Origin: Planctomycetota bacterium
GTDB lineage: Bacteria; Planctomycetota; UBA1135; GCA-002686595
Direction: 5' to 3'
Length of the DNA stretch: 61,075 nt
NCBI GenBank assembly: GCA_028278425.1
Contig: JANQEJ010000263.1
Span: 1 to 61,075, forward strand
Below the pieces are notes generated by a model. It saw nothing but the letters and a program-made list of their open reading frames with translations, was not told the origin of the DNA and made no database searches. Of this stretch, positions 18,366-26,439 are shown in pieces (the stretch's first letter is position 1; each line of letters opens with the position of its first letter). The translations under genes and the position numbers were made by a program.

Positions 18366-18510
18366 GGAACGCGCGGTGGGTTGGAAAGGGGGAAGATCGA
18401 GCGCGACGCTCTAGCGTTCGTTCCGCGCGGACCAGCGGATTCGCGCTCGGTTTCGGAGGTCTTGGCGGGCAAGCCGCGGGCGAGGCCGGGAGTCTCGCGA
18501 CGCGCCGAGC

Positions 18511-20661
18511 CTACGGCTGGAACGTCAGCCCCATCACGAAGTTCCGGCCGGGCATGTTCTGACCCGATCCGTGGATGCGGTAGTCCTCGTCGGTGACGTT
18601 CTCGACCGCCGCCTGGATCGATAGGGCGTCGGTGATCCGGTATCCGCCCCGCAGGTCGAAGACGAGGTAATCGGGTGTCCCGCCCGGCGGGATCCGCGAC
18701 GTGTCGTTCTCGTCGCGCGGCGAGAGCCGGTCCCCGTCGTCCGCGTACCGCGCCACGGCCTCGGCCCACAGGCCTTCCTCCGGGGCTTCCCAGCCGATCC
18801 CGGCCTGCAAGGTGAGGGGCATCAGCTTGCTGAAGAAGTCCTCCTTCACGACGGGAGCGGCGGTCGGAAAGTTGTCCTGCTTGCCCTCGATGAAGGTGCC
18901 GTTGCCGAACACGGTCCAGCCCGGGCGGAGCTCGTGCGCGGCGCCCGCCTCGATGCCGACGACGTAGCCGTCGCCGACGTTCGCCTTCGCGACGACGTCC
19001 TCTCCCGCGGGCGTCGTGGCCCCGGTCGGGACGCGGATGATGCCGTCGCGGATGTCGGTGTAGAAGACGGCGACCTGCGTCGACGTGTCCGCGCTCTGCG
19101 TCTTCACGCCCAGCTCGAAGTTCGTGTAGTACTCGGGATCGAGCCCGGGCGAGGGGATCTCGAACTCGTTGGTCAGCGCGCTGTCGAGGCGCGTCAGGTC
19201 CGACAGGTTGGGCGCGCGGAAGCCCTGGGAGATCCCGCCGAACAGGTTGACCCGATCCGGGTCGAGCTCGTAGGTGAACCGGGCGCTCCCGACGACGGCG
19301 CTCCACTCGTCGTCGATGGCGATCTGCCCCATGGTCACGGGATCGAGGACGCTCTTCGCGTCGACCGCGGCGTAGTTGAACCGCGCACCGAGGATGACGC
19401 TGAGGCGCTCGCTCAGCTCGATCTCGTCCTGGACGAAGGCTCCGAAGAGGTCGTAGGTCGCGTCGTCCGCGACGGGTCCTTGGATCGGCTCGTCCGATTT
19501 GAAGGAGTCGACGGAGTCGTGGTAGACGTCGACGCCGTAGGTGAGCCGGCCGACGTCGGTGTCGGAGCTCAGGTGCGAGAAGAAGCCGAGGGTTTCGACG
19601 TCGAAGCCCTGACTCTCAAGGCTGCCGCCGCCCTTGATCCGGTTGCGCTCCTCCTCCTGGTCGTGCCATGAGAGGCTCACGCTGTAGCTGTCGAACCAGG
19701 AGTCGACGTCGTCGCCGTGAAGCTGGACGTACGCGAGCTCGCGGCGCTGGTCGAGGTCGCGCTGGAGGTCGCTCCCGATCGTCGTCCCCTCGAAGGGGTC
19801 GGCGAAGACCGTCTTGTGGGTCCGGGGCACGTCGTTGAGGAAGACGTGCTGGTAGGCGACGACGAGGCGCGTGTCCTCGTCGAGGAAGCGCTCGCCCTTG
19901 AAGTCGACGTCCCACTCGTCGTAGCCCGTTTCCGGCTGCGTGCCGAGGTCCCGGCCGCCCTGCAGGTCGCCGAAGTGCTTCCCGCTCGCGCCGAGTAGGA
20001 CGCCCCAGTCCTCGCCGTAGCTCGCGCTTCCTTCGATCCGCCCGATGTGGGACTCCTCCGCGCTCGCGATCCGGTAGTAGGCCAGGCCCCCGTAGTTCGT
20101 GCCCGCGCCGTAGGTGTAGGGGGTCTTCGTGATCGCGTTTACCGTCCCGCCGACGGCGTCGGAGCCGTAGAGCACGGAGCTCGGCCCCTTGACGACCTCG
20201 ATCCGATCGATCGAATAGGCGTCGATCGTGTTCCAGTATTGGTTCGGCCCGGACCGGAAGACCGAGTTGTTCAACCGGATGCCGTCGACGAGCATCACGT
20301 TGAGAAAGCCGGTCAAGCCGCGGATGAACGGCGACCCTTGCCCGTGCGCCGTTTCCTGGACCATCACACCCGGGATGTCGCGGAGCGCCTGGGGCGTCGT
20401 CCGGTAGGCCTTTCGCCGCAGGTCCTCGGCGTCGACCACGTCGGTCGCGTACGGGGTCTCGAACGCCGTGGCCTTGGACTTCGTCGCCGTGACGATGGTG
20501 GTGGCGACGTCGCCCGAACCCGGCGGGAACCTCGACTCCTCCGTCCCGGTGGGAGGATCGTCCGACGTCTCCTGCGACCAGGCCGGCGCGGCGAGAACGA
20601 GGGGGAACGGGACAAGCCACGCAAGCGCGGGGTGGGCCCTTGCCCGGGGAGGAATCGGCAT
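18511..20661 (-). CDS. TonB-dependent outer-membrane receptor
   Basis: The ATG at 20661 opens a signal peptide (MPIPPRARAHPALAWLVPFPLVLAAPAWSQ split by a basic start and hydrophobic core); the upstream open frame runs into non-coding sequence. A plug domain follows (TTIVTATKSKATAFETPY, RDIPGVMVQE, FIRGLTG, VLVDGIRLNN-like MLVDGIRLNNSVF, VVKGPSSVLYGSDAVGGTVN) and then a barrel of about 550 residues ending in FVMGLTFQP with the usual penultimate aromatic. Such receptors import siderophores, cobalamin, metals or oligosaccharides using TonB energy. A TonB box is not certain; IVTATK near the plug start is a candidate. The length of 716 residues suits a siderophore, haem or metal receptor, but the ligand is not determinable. 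Confidence 0.88.
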   Translation of the reverse strand: MPIPPRARAHPALAWLVPFPLVLAAPAWSQETSDDPPTGTEESRFPPGSGDVATTIVTATKSKATAFETPYATDVVDAEDLRRKAYRTTPQALRDIPGVMVQETAHGQGSPFIRGLTGFLNVMLVDGIRLNNSVFRSGPNQYWNTIDAYSIDRIEVVKGPSSVLYGSDAVGGTVNAITKTPYTYGAGTNYGGLAYYRIASAEESHIGRIEGSASYGEDWGVLLGASGKHFGDLQGGRDLGTQPETGYDEWDVDFKGERFLDEDTRLVVAYQHVFLNDVPRTHKTVFADPFEGTTIGSDLQRDLDQRRELAYVQLHGDDVDSWFDSYSVSLSWHDQEEERNRIKGGGSLESQGFDVETLGFFSHLSSDTDVGRLTYGVDVYHDSVDSFKSDEPIQGPVADDATYDLFGAFVQDEIELSERLSVILGARFNYAAVDAKSVLDPVTMGQIAIDDEWSAVVGSARFTYELDPDRVNLFGGISQGFRAPNLSDLTRLDSALTNEFEIPSPGLDPEYYTNFELGVKTQSADTSTQVAVFYTDIRDGIIRVPTGATTPAGEDVVAKANVGDGYVVGIEAGAAHELRPGWTVFGNGTFIEGKQDNFPTAAPVVKEDFFSKLMPLTLQAGIGWEAPEEGLWAEAVARYADDGDRLSPRDENDTSRIPPGGTPDYLVFDLRGGYRITDALSIQAAVENVTDEDYRIHGSGQNMPGRNFVMGLTFQP

Positions 20662-20778
20662 CGTGCGGGGACGGTGATTGGAGAGCGATGTTCGGCCCGC
20701 CAACGCGAGAGTCGGCTCCCGGTTCAGGGCGGCGCGGAAAAAAGGGCGGGAGAGTCCGGCTGCTCGATGCGGTGTGGC

Positions 20779-20827
20779 TGGCGCGCCCGCCAGGACTCGA
20801 ACCTGGGACCCTCGGATTAGAAATCCG
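20779..20827 (-). repeat. attL, duplicated 3' part of tRNA-Arg
   Basis: This 49-bp copy of the tRNA-Arg(UCU) 3' portion runs from the anticodon-loop side through the T-arm and acceptor to CCA, and is identical to 49988-50036. The 5' part of the tRNA is absent here, so the copy is not a functional tRNA. Confidence 0.9.
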
Positions 20828-20884
20828 CGGGCCGTGCGCGTAAGTGGCGGCGCGCTCGCCGATTGGGACTGGCGCGAACGAGGT

Positions 20885-20905
20885 CCCAGCAGTTTCCCCA
20901 GCAGT
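20885..20905 (+). repeat. paired CCCAGCAGT repeats, candidate integrase arm sites (left)
   Basis: Two direct copies of CCCAGCAGT, at 20885-20893 and 20897-20905, are spaced 12 bp start to start. The same pair with the same spacing occurs near the right end at 49862-49882. Paired direct repeats close to both att sites are typical of arm-type binding sites for tyrosine recombinases. Confidence 0.55.
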
Positions 20906-20936
20906 CGTGTGCACGGCGCGCGACGAGCGCGGCCTG

Positions 20937-21239
20937 CTACTCCGGCAAGTTGGAGTGCCCGCGGGAGCAAGAGTGCCTTAGGTCCGTGCACGAGACCGGG
21001 AAGACCGATCCATCCTGTTCCCGGACCAGGGCATTGAAGAGGCCCAGGCTCTCGATGTCACCGGACACCTGAGGCGACTGGACCTTATCGCCGAGTCGGA
21101 CACGCCCACTCCAAACAAGGACGCGACCCGCGACCAAGTCAATCGCCAAGGGCAGCAGCAGAACTGCGCCGAGGAGGAGGGCGATCGCGATCCCGGCGAA
21201 CCCAAAGTCCGGGAGGGCGAACGGTCTGACGAGGTCCAT
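20937..21239 (-). CDS. truncated MscS-like membrane protein
   Basis: The 100-residue product has one or two hydrophobic segments (FAGIAIALLLGAVLLLPLAI) and then RVRLGDKVQSPQVSGDIESLGLFNALVRE split across short motifs, which resembles the start of the MscS beta-domain (RpyxVGDxV, GxVexIgLfnT). The usual IPN motif and the whole C-terminal vestibule are missing, and the protein ends after a Cys-containing tail. It is therefore probably a fragment created near the island edge, although a sigma-54-type promoter directly precedes it. The start ATG at 21239 coincides with the predicted +1, so the mRNA could be leaderless. Confidence 0.5.
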   Translation of the reverse strand: MDLVRPFALPDFGFAGIAIALLLGAVLLLPLAIDLVAGRVLVWSGRVRLGDKVQSPQVSGDIESLGLFNALVREQDGSVFPVSCTDLRHSCSRGHSNLPE

Positions 21240-21250
21240 CACCGGCTTTG

Positions 21251-21264
21251 GCGAGAACCGTGCC
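21251..21264 (-). promoter_or_regulatory. sigma-54-type promoter, minus strand, before MscS fragment
   Basis: The minus strand reads GGCACG-GTTC-TCGC with GG at -24 and GC at -12, the 12-bp spacing required by sigma-54. The consensus is TGGCACG-N4-TTGC. The predicted +1 is near 21239. Confidence 0.55.
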
Positions 21265-21455
21265 GTGCCCTGCGGGGCGCGCGAATGGGGCCTCGCGGGA
21301 GTATTCGGAAGCCTGGGTCCGGAAGCCCGCGACCGATCCATGGTGCGGGAGTCGGGCTGGGGGGCCGTGTTCCACACGATTGTGTCGAGCGCTGCCGGGG
21401 GACAGGGAACGCCAGCCGCGGGCGAAGTCCGGGCTTAGATCCCGACGCCCGGTTC

Positions 21456-21469
21456 GGCATGCTCCTCGC
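21456..21469 (+). promoter_or_regulatory. sigma-54-type promoter before island corA
   Basis: The sequence reads GGCATG-CTCC-TCGC with correct GG/GC spacing of 12 bp. The predicted +1 is near 21481, leaving a leader of about 68 nt that begins with an 8-bp hairpin. The match is weaker than at the other sites (TCGC in place of TTGC). Confidence 0.5.
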
Positions 21470-21548
21470 TGCGGGCCGGAAGCAGGGGCGTCAGGTCGCT
21501 TCGACGCCCCGCAACCCGTGACCGGGACGATCTTCGAGCGGAGTAGCC

Positions 21549-22682
21549 ATGGCAAAGCAACGGACGCGGCTCATCCCAACGGGGCTGTTCGACCTCGCGA
21601 GCCCCATTCGTATCCCAGGACTCGGCAGGAAGTGGCGTCTTGGCGGCCCGCCGGGAATCGAGACCGCCGAGGAAGTCGCCACTCCGCCCGAAGAGGGGCG
21701 GGTTCGCATCCGCTGCCTCGACTACGGCCCCGAGCGCGTGGCGGAACGGGAGGTCGAGGACCTCGGGGCGTTCTTGACCGAGCCTCGGCCCGAATGGGCG
21801 GCGGTTCGCTGGGTCAACATGGACGGACTCCATCCGTTCGTCATCAACTCGCTCCGCGAGGCGTATCCCTTCCACACGCTCGCGGCCGAGGACGTGCTGC
21901 ACGTGCCTCAGCGATCCAAGCTCGAGGCCTACGACGACCACCTGTTCGTCGTCGCGCACATGATGAGCACCGGCGACGGTACCCTGACGGACGAGCAGGT
22001 CAGCTTGGTCCACCGACCGGACGTCCTGTTGACCTTCCAGGAGCGCCCCGGCGACGTGTGGGATCCGGTGCGAGCGCGCATCCAAAAGGACTCCTCGCGA
22101 CTTCGCCGGTCCGGGTCCGACTACCTGCTCTACGCGCTCCTCGACGCGCTCGTGGACAACATCTTCCCGATCCTGGAGGCCTACGGAGACCGCCTGGAAG
22201 CGATCGAGAACCGGATCGTCGAGAATGCGACGCCTCGCGAACTCCAGCAGCTCTACGCGGCCAAGCGTGAGCTGGTCAGCCTCCGGCGGGTCCTCTGGCC
22301 GCTGCGCCAGGTGGCCGACGACGCGCAGCGGGCCGAGTACGGCGGCTTTCAGGAGGAGACCGCGCCCTTCTTCCGCGACGTCTACGACCACACCCTGCAG
22401 GTGCTCGACATCGTCGAGACCTACCGCGAGATGGCGAGCGGCCTGACCGACCTCTACATGTCCTCGATCTCCAACAAGATGAACGAGGTCATGAAGGTCC
22501 TGACGATCATGGCCAGCCTGTTCATTCCCGTCACCTTCGTCGCGGGCGTGTACGGGATGAACTTCCAGTTCATCCCCGAGTTGAGCTTCCGCTACTCCTA
22601 CCCGCTCTTCTGGGGTGTCTGCATCTCGATCACGGTGGGACTCCTGATCTACTTCCGCCGCCGTGGCTGGATCGGGGGCTAG
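21549..22682 (+). CDS. corA: CorA-family divalent cation channel, island copy
   Basis: This 377-residue protein is a close paralogue of the chromosomal CorA at 16680-17840. They share AYPFHTLAAEDVLHVPQR, the HTLQVLDIVETYREM stalk helix, NKMNEVMKVLTI, the YGMNF selectivity loop and a basic C-terminus after two membrane helices. The N-terminal 40 residues differ. It forms a Mg2+/Co2+-type channel in the inner membrane. It is the first complete cargo gene at the left of the island, with a sigma-54-type promoter about 80 bp upstream, and is convergent with the ATP-grasp gene 24 bp away. The presence of two CorA genes suggests that the island copy is a conditionally expressed version. Confidence 0.92.
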   Translation: MAKQRTRLIPTGLFDLASPIRIPGLGRKWRLGGPPGIETAEEVATPPEEGRVRIRCLDYGPERVAEREVEDLGAFLTEPRPEWAAVRWVNMDGLHPFVINSLREAYPFHTLAAEDVLHVPQRSKLEAYDDHLFVVAHMMSTGDGTLTDEQVSLVHRPDVLLTFQERPGDVWDPVRARIQKDSSRLRRSGSDYLLYALLDALVDNIFPILEAYGDRLEAIENRIVENATPRELQQLYAAKRELVSLRRVLWPLRQVADDAQRAEYGGFQEETAPFFRDVYDHTLQVLDIVETYREMASGLTDLYMSSISNKMNEVMKVLTIMASLFIPVTFVAGVYGMNFQFIPELSFRYSYPLFWGVCISITVGLLIYFRRRGWIGG

Positions 22683-22706
22683 GTCGCGGCGAACCTCGGT
22701 CGCCCG

Positions 22707-23750
22707 TCAGAGCGTGGCCATGTCGACGTTGTCGAAGTTGCGCCGGTAGTAGTCGACGTACTGGGTCTTGCGTTCGAGAGCGTCGACGACCACGCGGCTG
22801 AAGTTGACGCCCTCGAACTTCTGGGCGCTACCCAGTCCACCGGGGCTGAAGACGTTGATCTCCATCAGCTTGTCCCCGACGATGTCGAGTCCGACGAGGA
22901 ACATCCCGTCCTCGACGAGCTTCGGCCGGACGATCTCGGCCACACGCAGCTCAGTCTCGGTGATGGTCGCCTTCGCGAGCTTCCCACCGGCGTGGATGTT
23001 GGATCGCATGTCGCCCCCGGTCCGGACGCGGCGGAAGGCGCAATACTTCCCCTTGTGCCGGAGCGGCTGGCCGTTCATCAGGAAGAGCCGCGTGTCCCCC
23101 TTCTCCGCCTCCGGGAGGTACTCCTGAGCGATCACGTACCCGTCCCGGCTGACGGCGTCGATCATCTGGTTCATGTTCGACACGTCCTCGGGACGGACGA
23201 GGAAGACGCTCTGGCCCCCCGAGCCCTGCACGGGCTTCAGCACCACCGTGCCCTGTTCCCTGGCGAAGGCCTTGATCTCGTCGCGGTCTCGCGTGATCAA
23301 TGTCGCGGGGCGGACTTCCTCCGGGAAGAGCTGGAAGTACATCTTGCTCTGCGCCTTCGCGAGCCCGATCGGATCGTTGAGCACGATCACGCCGCGTCGC
23401 ATCGCGAGCCGACCGAACTGGATGCCGATCGACGCGGCCCAGGGACGGGCCACCGCATCCGCGGAAGGGTCGTTGCGAAGGAAGATCACGTCCAGGTCGT
23501 CGAGGGTGATCCGCTCGACCGACCCCTTGGGTCCCAGGAGATCCCTCAGAAAGGACTCTGACGACTTGTACTTCCTGGGCGGGACGGTACGCCCGCGCGC
23601 GCGGATGTGCTCGTCGGGGTCGTAAGCGAGGTCGCCGACGCCCATCAGGTACACCTCGTGCCCCATGTTGATGGCCGACACGGCGAGGCGGAGGGTGGTG
23701 TAACCCGGCTCCTCGGTCCGGACGTCGTTGACGATGAATCCGATCTTCAC
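22707..23750 (-). CDS. glutathione synthase/RimK-like ATP-grasp ligase
   Basis: ATP-grasp ligases join a carboxylate to an amine through an acylphosphate. The 347-residue protein shows the fold's signatures: an N-terminal preATP-grasp domain (MKIGFIVNDV), the lysine strand VVLKPVQGSGGQSVFLV, the hinge YVIAQEYLPEAEKGDTRLFL, and the Mg2+-binding LVGLDIVGDKLMEINVFSP with E and N ligands. This pattern is closest to prokaryotic glutathione synthase, but no gamma-glutamylcysteine ligase is nearby, so the product need not be glutathione. It lies 2 bp after the QEGLA-motif gene at the end of a four-gene operon, which suggests a peptide-type substrate. Confidence 0.8.
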   Translation of the reverse strand: MKIGFIVNDVRTEEPGYTTLRLAVSAINMGHEVYLMGVGDLAYDPDEHIRARGRTVPPRKYKSSESFLRDLLGPKGSVERITLDDLDVIFLRNDPSADAVARPWAASIGIQFGRLAMRRGVIVLNDPIGLAKAQSKMYFQLFPEEVRPATLITRDRDEIKAFAREQGTVVLKPVQGSGGQSVFLVRPEDVSNMNQMIDAVSRDGYVIAQEYLPEAEKGDTRLFLMNGQPLRHKGKYCAFRRVRTGGDMRSNIHAGGKLAKATITETELRVAEIVRPKLVEDGMFLVGLDIVGDKLMEINVFSPGGLGSAQKFEGVNFSRVVVDALERKTQYVDYYRRNFDNVDMATL

Positions 23751-23752
23751 GT

Positions 23753-25669
23753 TCAGCTCCTCTCGATCAGGTCGAAGACGGTGAGCCCCTCGCGGACCCG
23801 CTCAAGGCGAGCCGCGACGTGAGGCAGTTCCAGGTAGCGGGGCATCAGCAGCGGCTTGCGGACGATCTCGCGCCACTCCAGCTCGCGGATGATGGGCACG
23901 TGCTCGACGGCGAGCTTTCCCACGAGCAGCGGTCGGAGCCTTCCTCCCCGGCTGAAGTACGCGAGGACGTCGATCAGCCCCTGGAGGTACAGCGCGTCCT
24001 TCGTCAGCCCTCCTCCGCGGCAGATCCGCAGCGTGATCCCGAAGGCGGTTCTTCGCTCGAAACCGTGCTGCTCGACGAGAGCGCGGAAGATCTCGAGGAA
24101 CCCCGCGCCCCGAACCAGGAGGTCGGCGGCCACCACGCGAGCGGCCAGGAGGCGCAACCGCGGCTTCGACAGCCCTCCAACGAGGTGCTCGGCAAGGACG
24201 GCCAGCCCCTCTTGCAGCGCGTCGTAGCCGGCCAGCCCGGCGTGGAGCAACTGGAAGCGTTGCGCGCGGCCGTTGAAGTACGTCACCACGTGCGTGCCGA
24301 TCTCGTGCTGGATCAAGGCTTCGACCCGCGACCCGGGAATGCTGGCCTCGGCGCCGACGATCAGGCGCCCCGAGGAGACCATCAGCCCTGCTCCGAGATC
24401 GGCGCGGACCTCCACGTCCGAGCGGAACCGCTTCCAGCGCTTCGCGTACCACTCCAGCTCTTGCTTCGCACGGCGCCGGAAGGCCTCGGCGTCGAAGCGC
24501 TTTCCCCCGCGCCGCTCCCGAGAGCGGGCCGGAAGGCGCTCGAGCAGGCCCAGGGCGGTCTCCACCAGCTCGCGACTCACGTCGCCGTAGAGCGCACGGC
24601 TGCCCAGTTGGAAGCGGGGCGTGTTGCGGTCGAGCAGCATCGTCACCTGGCGGTCGATCTCCTCCTGCTTCTGATGGAAGAGGAGCGCGAGCGCCGGGTC
24701 CTCGACCCGTTCGACCGGGATCTCGAAGAGCCGTCGCTTGACTCCTGCCGGATCGATGCGGAGGGGGCGATAGTGGAGGTGGGGCTCCCTCTCGTAGCCA
24801 GCGCGCCGGAACTCGTTCCACGCCTCGCGCGGGTTGGCCGGAGTGACCTCCAACAGGAAGTCGAATGCGTCGGCCACCGCGGCCAGGCGCCCGTCGACCT
24901 CCCAGGCGCTCTTCACGAACGCTCGCTTCCCGAGAACGTGGAAGTGCGCCGGTCGCTGCGTCGTGTGCGTCCGCGTGAACTCGTACATCGTCCGCCTGAG
25001 CGCGCGCGAGAGCGAGCGGCGGAGCGCGCGCAGGACGAGCGGGTAGACCTCCTCGGTCCCCGGTGTCCGGTAGATTGGCTTGACCTCGAGTCCGAGCACT
25101 CGGCAGCCGTCGGGTTGCTCTCCGGTCGCGAACCACGCGCTCATCCGCGGAGGCCGGCACCTGGCCGAGGAGATGACACGTACGGACGCAGGGTCACGAC
25201 GAACGCGAACCTGAGAAAGCGCGCCCTCAAGGAAGTCGACGATGCTCCCTGGGTCTTCGTCCCGACGGTGGTGGATCCGGAAACCGGGAGCGTTCTCGAC
25301 CCATGGTTCTCCGGAATCCTCGCCGACGGGTCGGGCCCAGACCTCGAGCAGCAGGAACGCCCCGAATCGCTCGATGGCGCAGTCGGCAACAAGGCGGACG
25401 ATGCGCGCTCCGACGAGATGGTCCCGTCTCCGTCCGGGGAAGACCAAGCTGGACGCCTCGCTCGAGACGAGCTTCGGAGTCCCGGGGTCGGCGGAGCTAG
25501 GCGGGCGGCGGACGACGAGGAGGAACGGAAGCAATCGGTCGACCGCGAGCCGTCCCTCTCCCGGAAGGCGGCGACGGACCCGTTCCCCGGAGAGGAGGCG
25601 TGTGCGCACCTCGTCCATCCAGGTTTCCGTAACCACCGCGGGGGCACGTCCGCCGGCTCGTGCGGTCAT
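23753..25669 (-). CDS. QEGLA-motif metallopeptidase-like protein (DUF1704/MATCAP-like)
   Basis: The family is annotated as flavohaemoglobin expression-modulating QEGLA motif protein and is homologous to eukaryotic MATCAP tyrosine carboxypeptidases. The zinc motif is intact: H455-E456-I-G-T-H460, then the third ligand E487 within LQEGLAVLAEHL. The 638-residue length fits a two-part protein whose N-terminal 200 residues are variable. The family's biochemical role in bacteria is not established; a carboxypeptidase-like activity on a peptide is a reasonable inference. The start overlaps the stop of the upstream amidohydrolase gene (ATGA), implying coupled translation, and the ATP-grasp ligase follows 2 bp later. 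Confidence 0.85.
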   Translation of the reverse strand: MTARAGGRAPAVVTETWMDEVRTRLLSGERVRRRLPGEGRLAVDRLLPFLLVVRRPPSSADPGTPKLVSSEASSLVFPGRRRDHLVGARIVRLVADCAIERFGAFLLLEVWARPVGEDSGEPWVENAPGFRIHHRRDEDPGSIVDFLEGALSQVRVRRDPASVRVISSARCRPPRMSAWFATGEQPDGCRVLGLEVKPIYRTPGTEEVYPLVLRALRRSLSRALRRTMYEFTRTHTTQRPAHFHVLGKRAFVKSAWEVDGRLAAVADAFDFLLEVTPANPREAWNEFRRAGYEREPHLHYRPLRIDPAGVKRRLFEIPVERVEDPALALLFHQKQEEIDRQVTMLLDRNTPRFQLGSRALYGDVSRELVETALGLLERLPARSRERRGGKRFDAEAFRRRAKQELEWYAKRWKRFRSDVEVRADLGAGLMVSSGRLIVGAEASIPGSRVEALIQHEIGTHVVTYFNGRAQRFQLLHAGLAGYDALQEGLAVLAEHLVGGLSKPRLRLLAARVVAADLLVRGAGFLEIFRALVEQHGFERRTAFGITLRICRGGGLTKDALYLQGLIDVLAYFSRGGRLRPLLVGKLAVEHVPIIRELEWREIVRKPLLMPRYLELPHVAARLERVREGLTVFDLIERS

Positions 25670-26439
25670 CTCCGGTTAAGCTCCTCCAGCAGTCCGGGGA
25701 CGGTGGCGAGGAGGGCGCGACGTACGACGTCGATCCGGCCGAAGTCCGCCGTGCCGGTCCACTCGTCCATGAAGGTCTTCTTGAGCTCGACCGCCAGGGC
25801 GCATCCCGTCCTCGGCCAGGTCTCGTGCACCCAGCGCGAGAGATTCCCACCGCGGAACTTCACGTTCTCGCGAACGTCCGCTTCCCCGCCCCAGGCCTCG
25901 GCGGCGCGAAGCTCGTGGAGGAAGCGATCGACGACTCCCGACCACCTCGCCCGGTCCATCGTGCCGGTGCCGACGTTGACCTCGGGGTTCTCCCCGGAAT
26001 CCGCAGCGGGGGCGTCCGGTCCTTCGCGCCGGTGGTTGTAGCTATGAAGATCGAGAAGGACGAACCCGCCCCACTCCTCGACCGCCTCATCCAGAAGGCC
26101 GCCCAGGCGGGCGTAGAAGGCGTCGTACCTTTGGAGCGATCGTTCGATGAGGTCGTCGTGCGGGCGCTCCTTCCAGACCCTCAGGCCCCAAGCGTCCTCG
26201 GGCTCCACGTAGACCGCGCGCTCGCGCGGTCGATTCAGGTCGACCTCGAAGCGAGAGTGGGTCGCGACGAGACGCGTCGGCGCGACGCGAGTCCAGAGGT
26301 CGGTGAAGGGATCCTCCTCGCGCAAGCGCTCCTCCTCGTCGAGCGCCAGGAGCGAAGCCACCTCGGGACGCACCTGGTGGCCTGCGTGGATGGCTACGGC
26401 GACCAACGGCCCCGGCACACGCGACTCGTCCCAGATCAT
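25666..26439 (-). CDS. N-formylglutamate amidohydrolase-family protein
   Basis: The 257-residue protein matches the FGase family, zinc enzymes that cleave N-formyl-L-glutamate and related N-acyl amino acids. Visible motifs include AIHAGHQVRPEV with the likely metal-binding H, the RFEVDLNRPR strand, VLLDLHSYNHRR and LAVELKKTFMDEW. It is not with hut genes, so histidine degradation is unlikely. Instead it is coupled by 4-bp overlaps to an outer-membrane protein gene upstream and the QEGLA gene downstream. A role in trimming or hydrolysing a modified peptide made or handled by the neighbouring ligase and peptidase is plausible but unproven. Confidence 0.82.
   Translation of the reverse strand: MIWDESRVPGPLVAVAIHAGHQVRPEVASLLALDEEERLREEDPFTDLWTRVAPTRLVATHSRFEVDLNRPRERAVYVEPEDAWGLRVWKERPHDDLIERSLQRYDAFYARLGGLLDEAVEEWGGFVLLDLHSYNHRREGPDAPAADSGENPEVNVGTGTMDRARWSGVVDRFLHELRAAEAWGGEADVRENVKFRGGNLSRWVHETWPRTGCALAVELKKTFMDEWTGTADFGRIDVVRRALLATVPGLLEELNRR

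Larger units (their letters stand above)
21240..21548. other. divergent regulatory region of the island's left end
   Basis: This 309-bp non-coding stretch separates the minus-strand MscS fragment from the plus-strand corA copy. It holds two divergent sigma-54-type boxes and a degenerate relative of the island palindrome around 21310-21340 (TTCGGAAG, CGCGACC). A perfect 8-bp hairpin, GGGGCGTC (21485-21492) with GACGCCCC (21503-21510), lies at the start of the predicted corA leader. Confidence 0.5.

Noticed and set aside
20761..20850. A second complete tRNA-Arg at the left end
   Set aside because: Only the 49-bp 3' portion is present; the D-arm and acceptor 5' strand are missing, so it is an att duplication.
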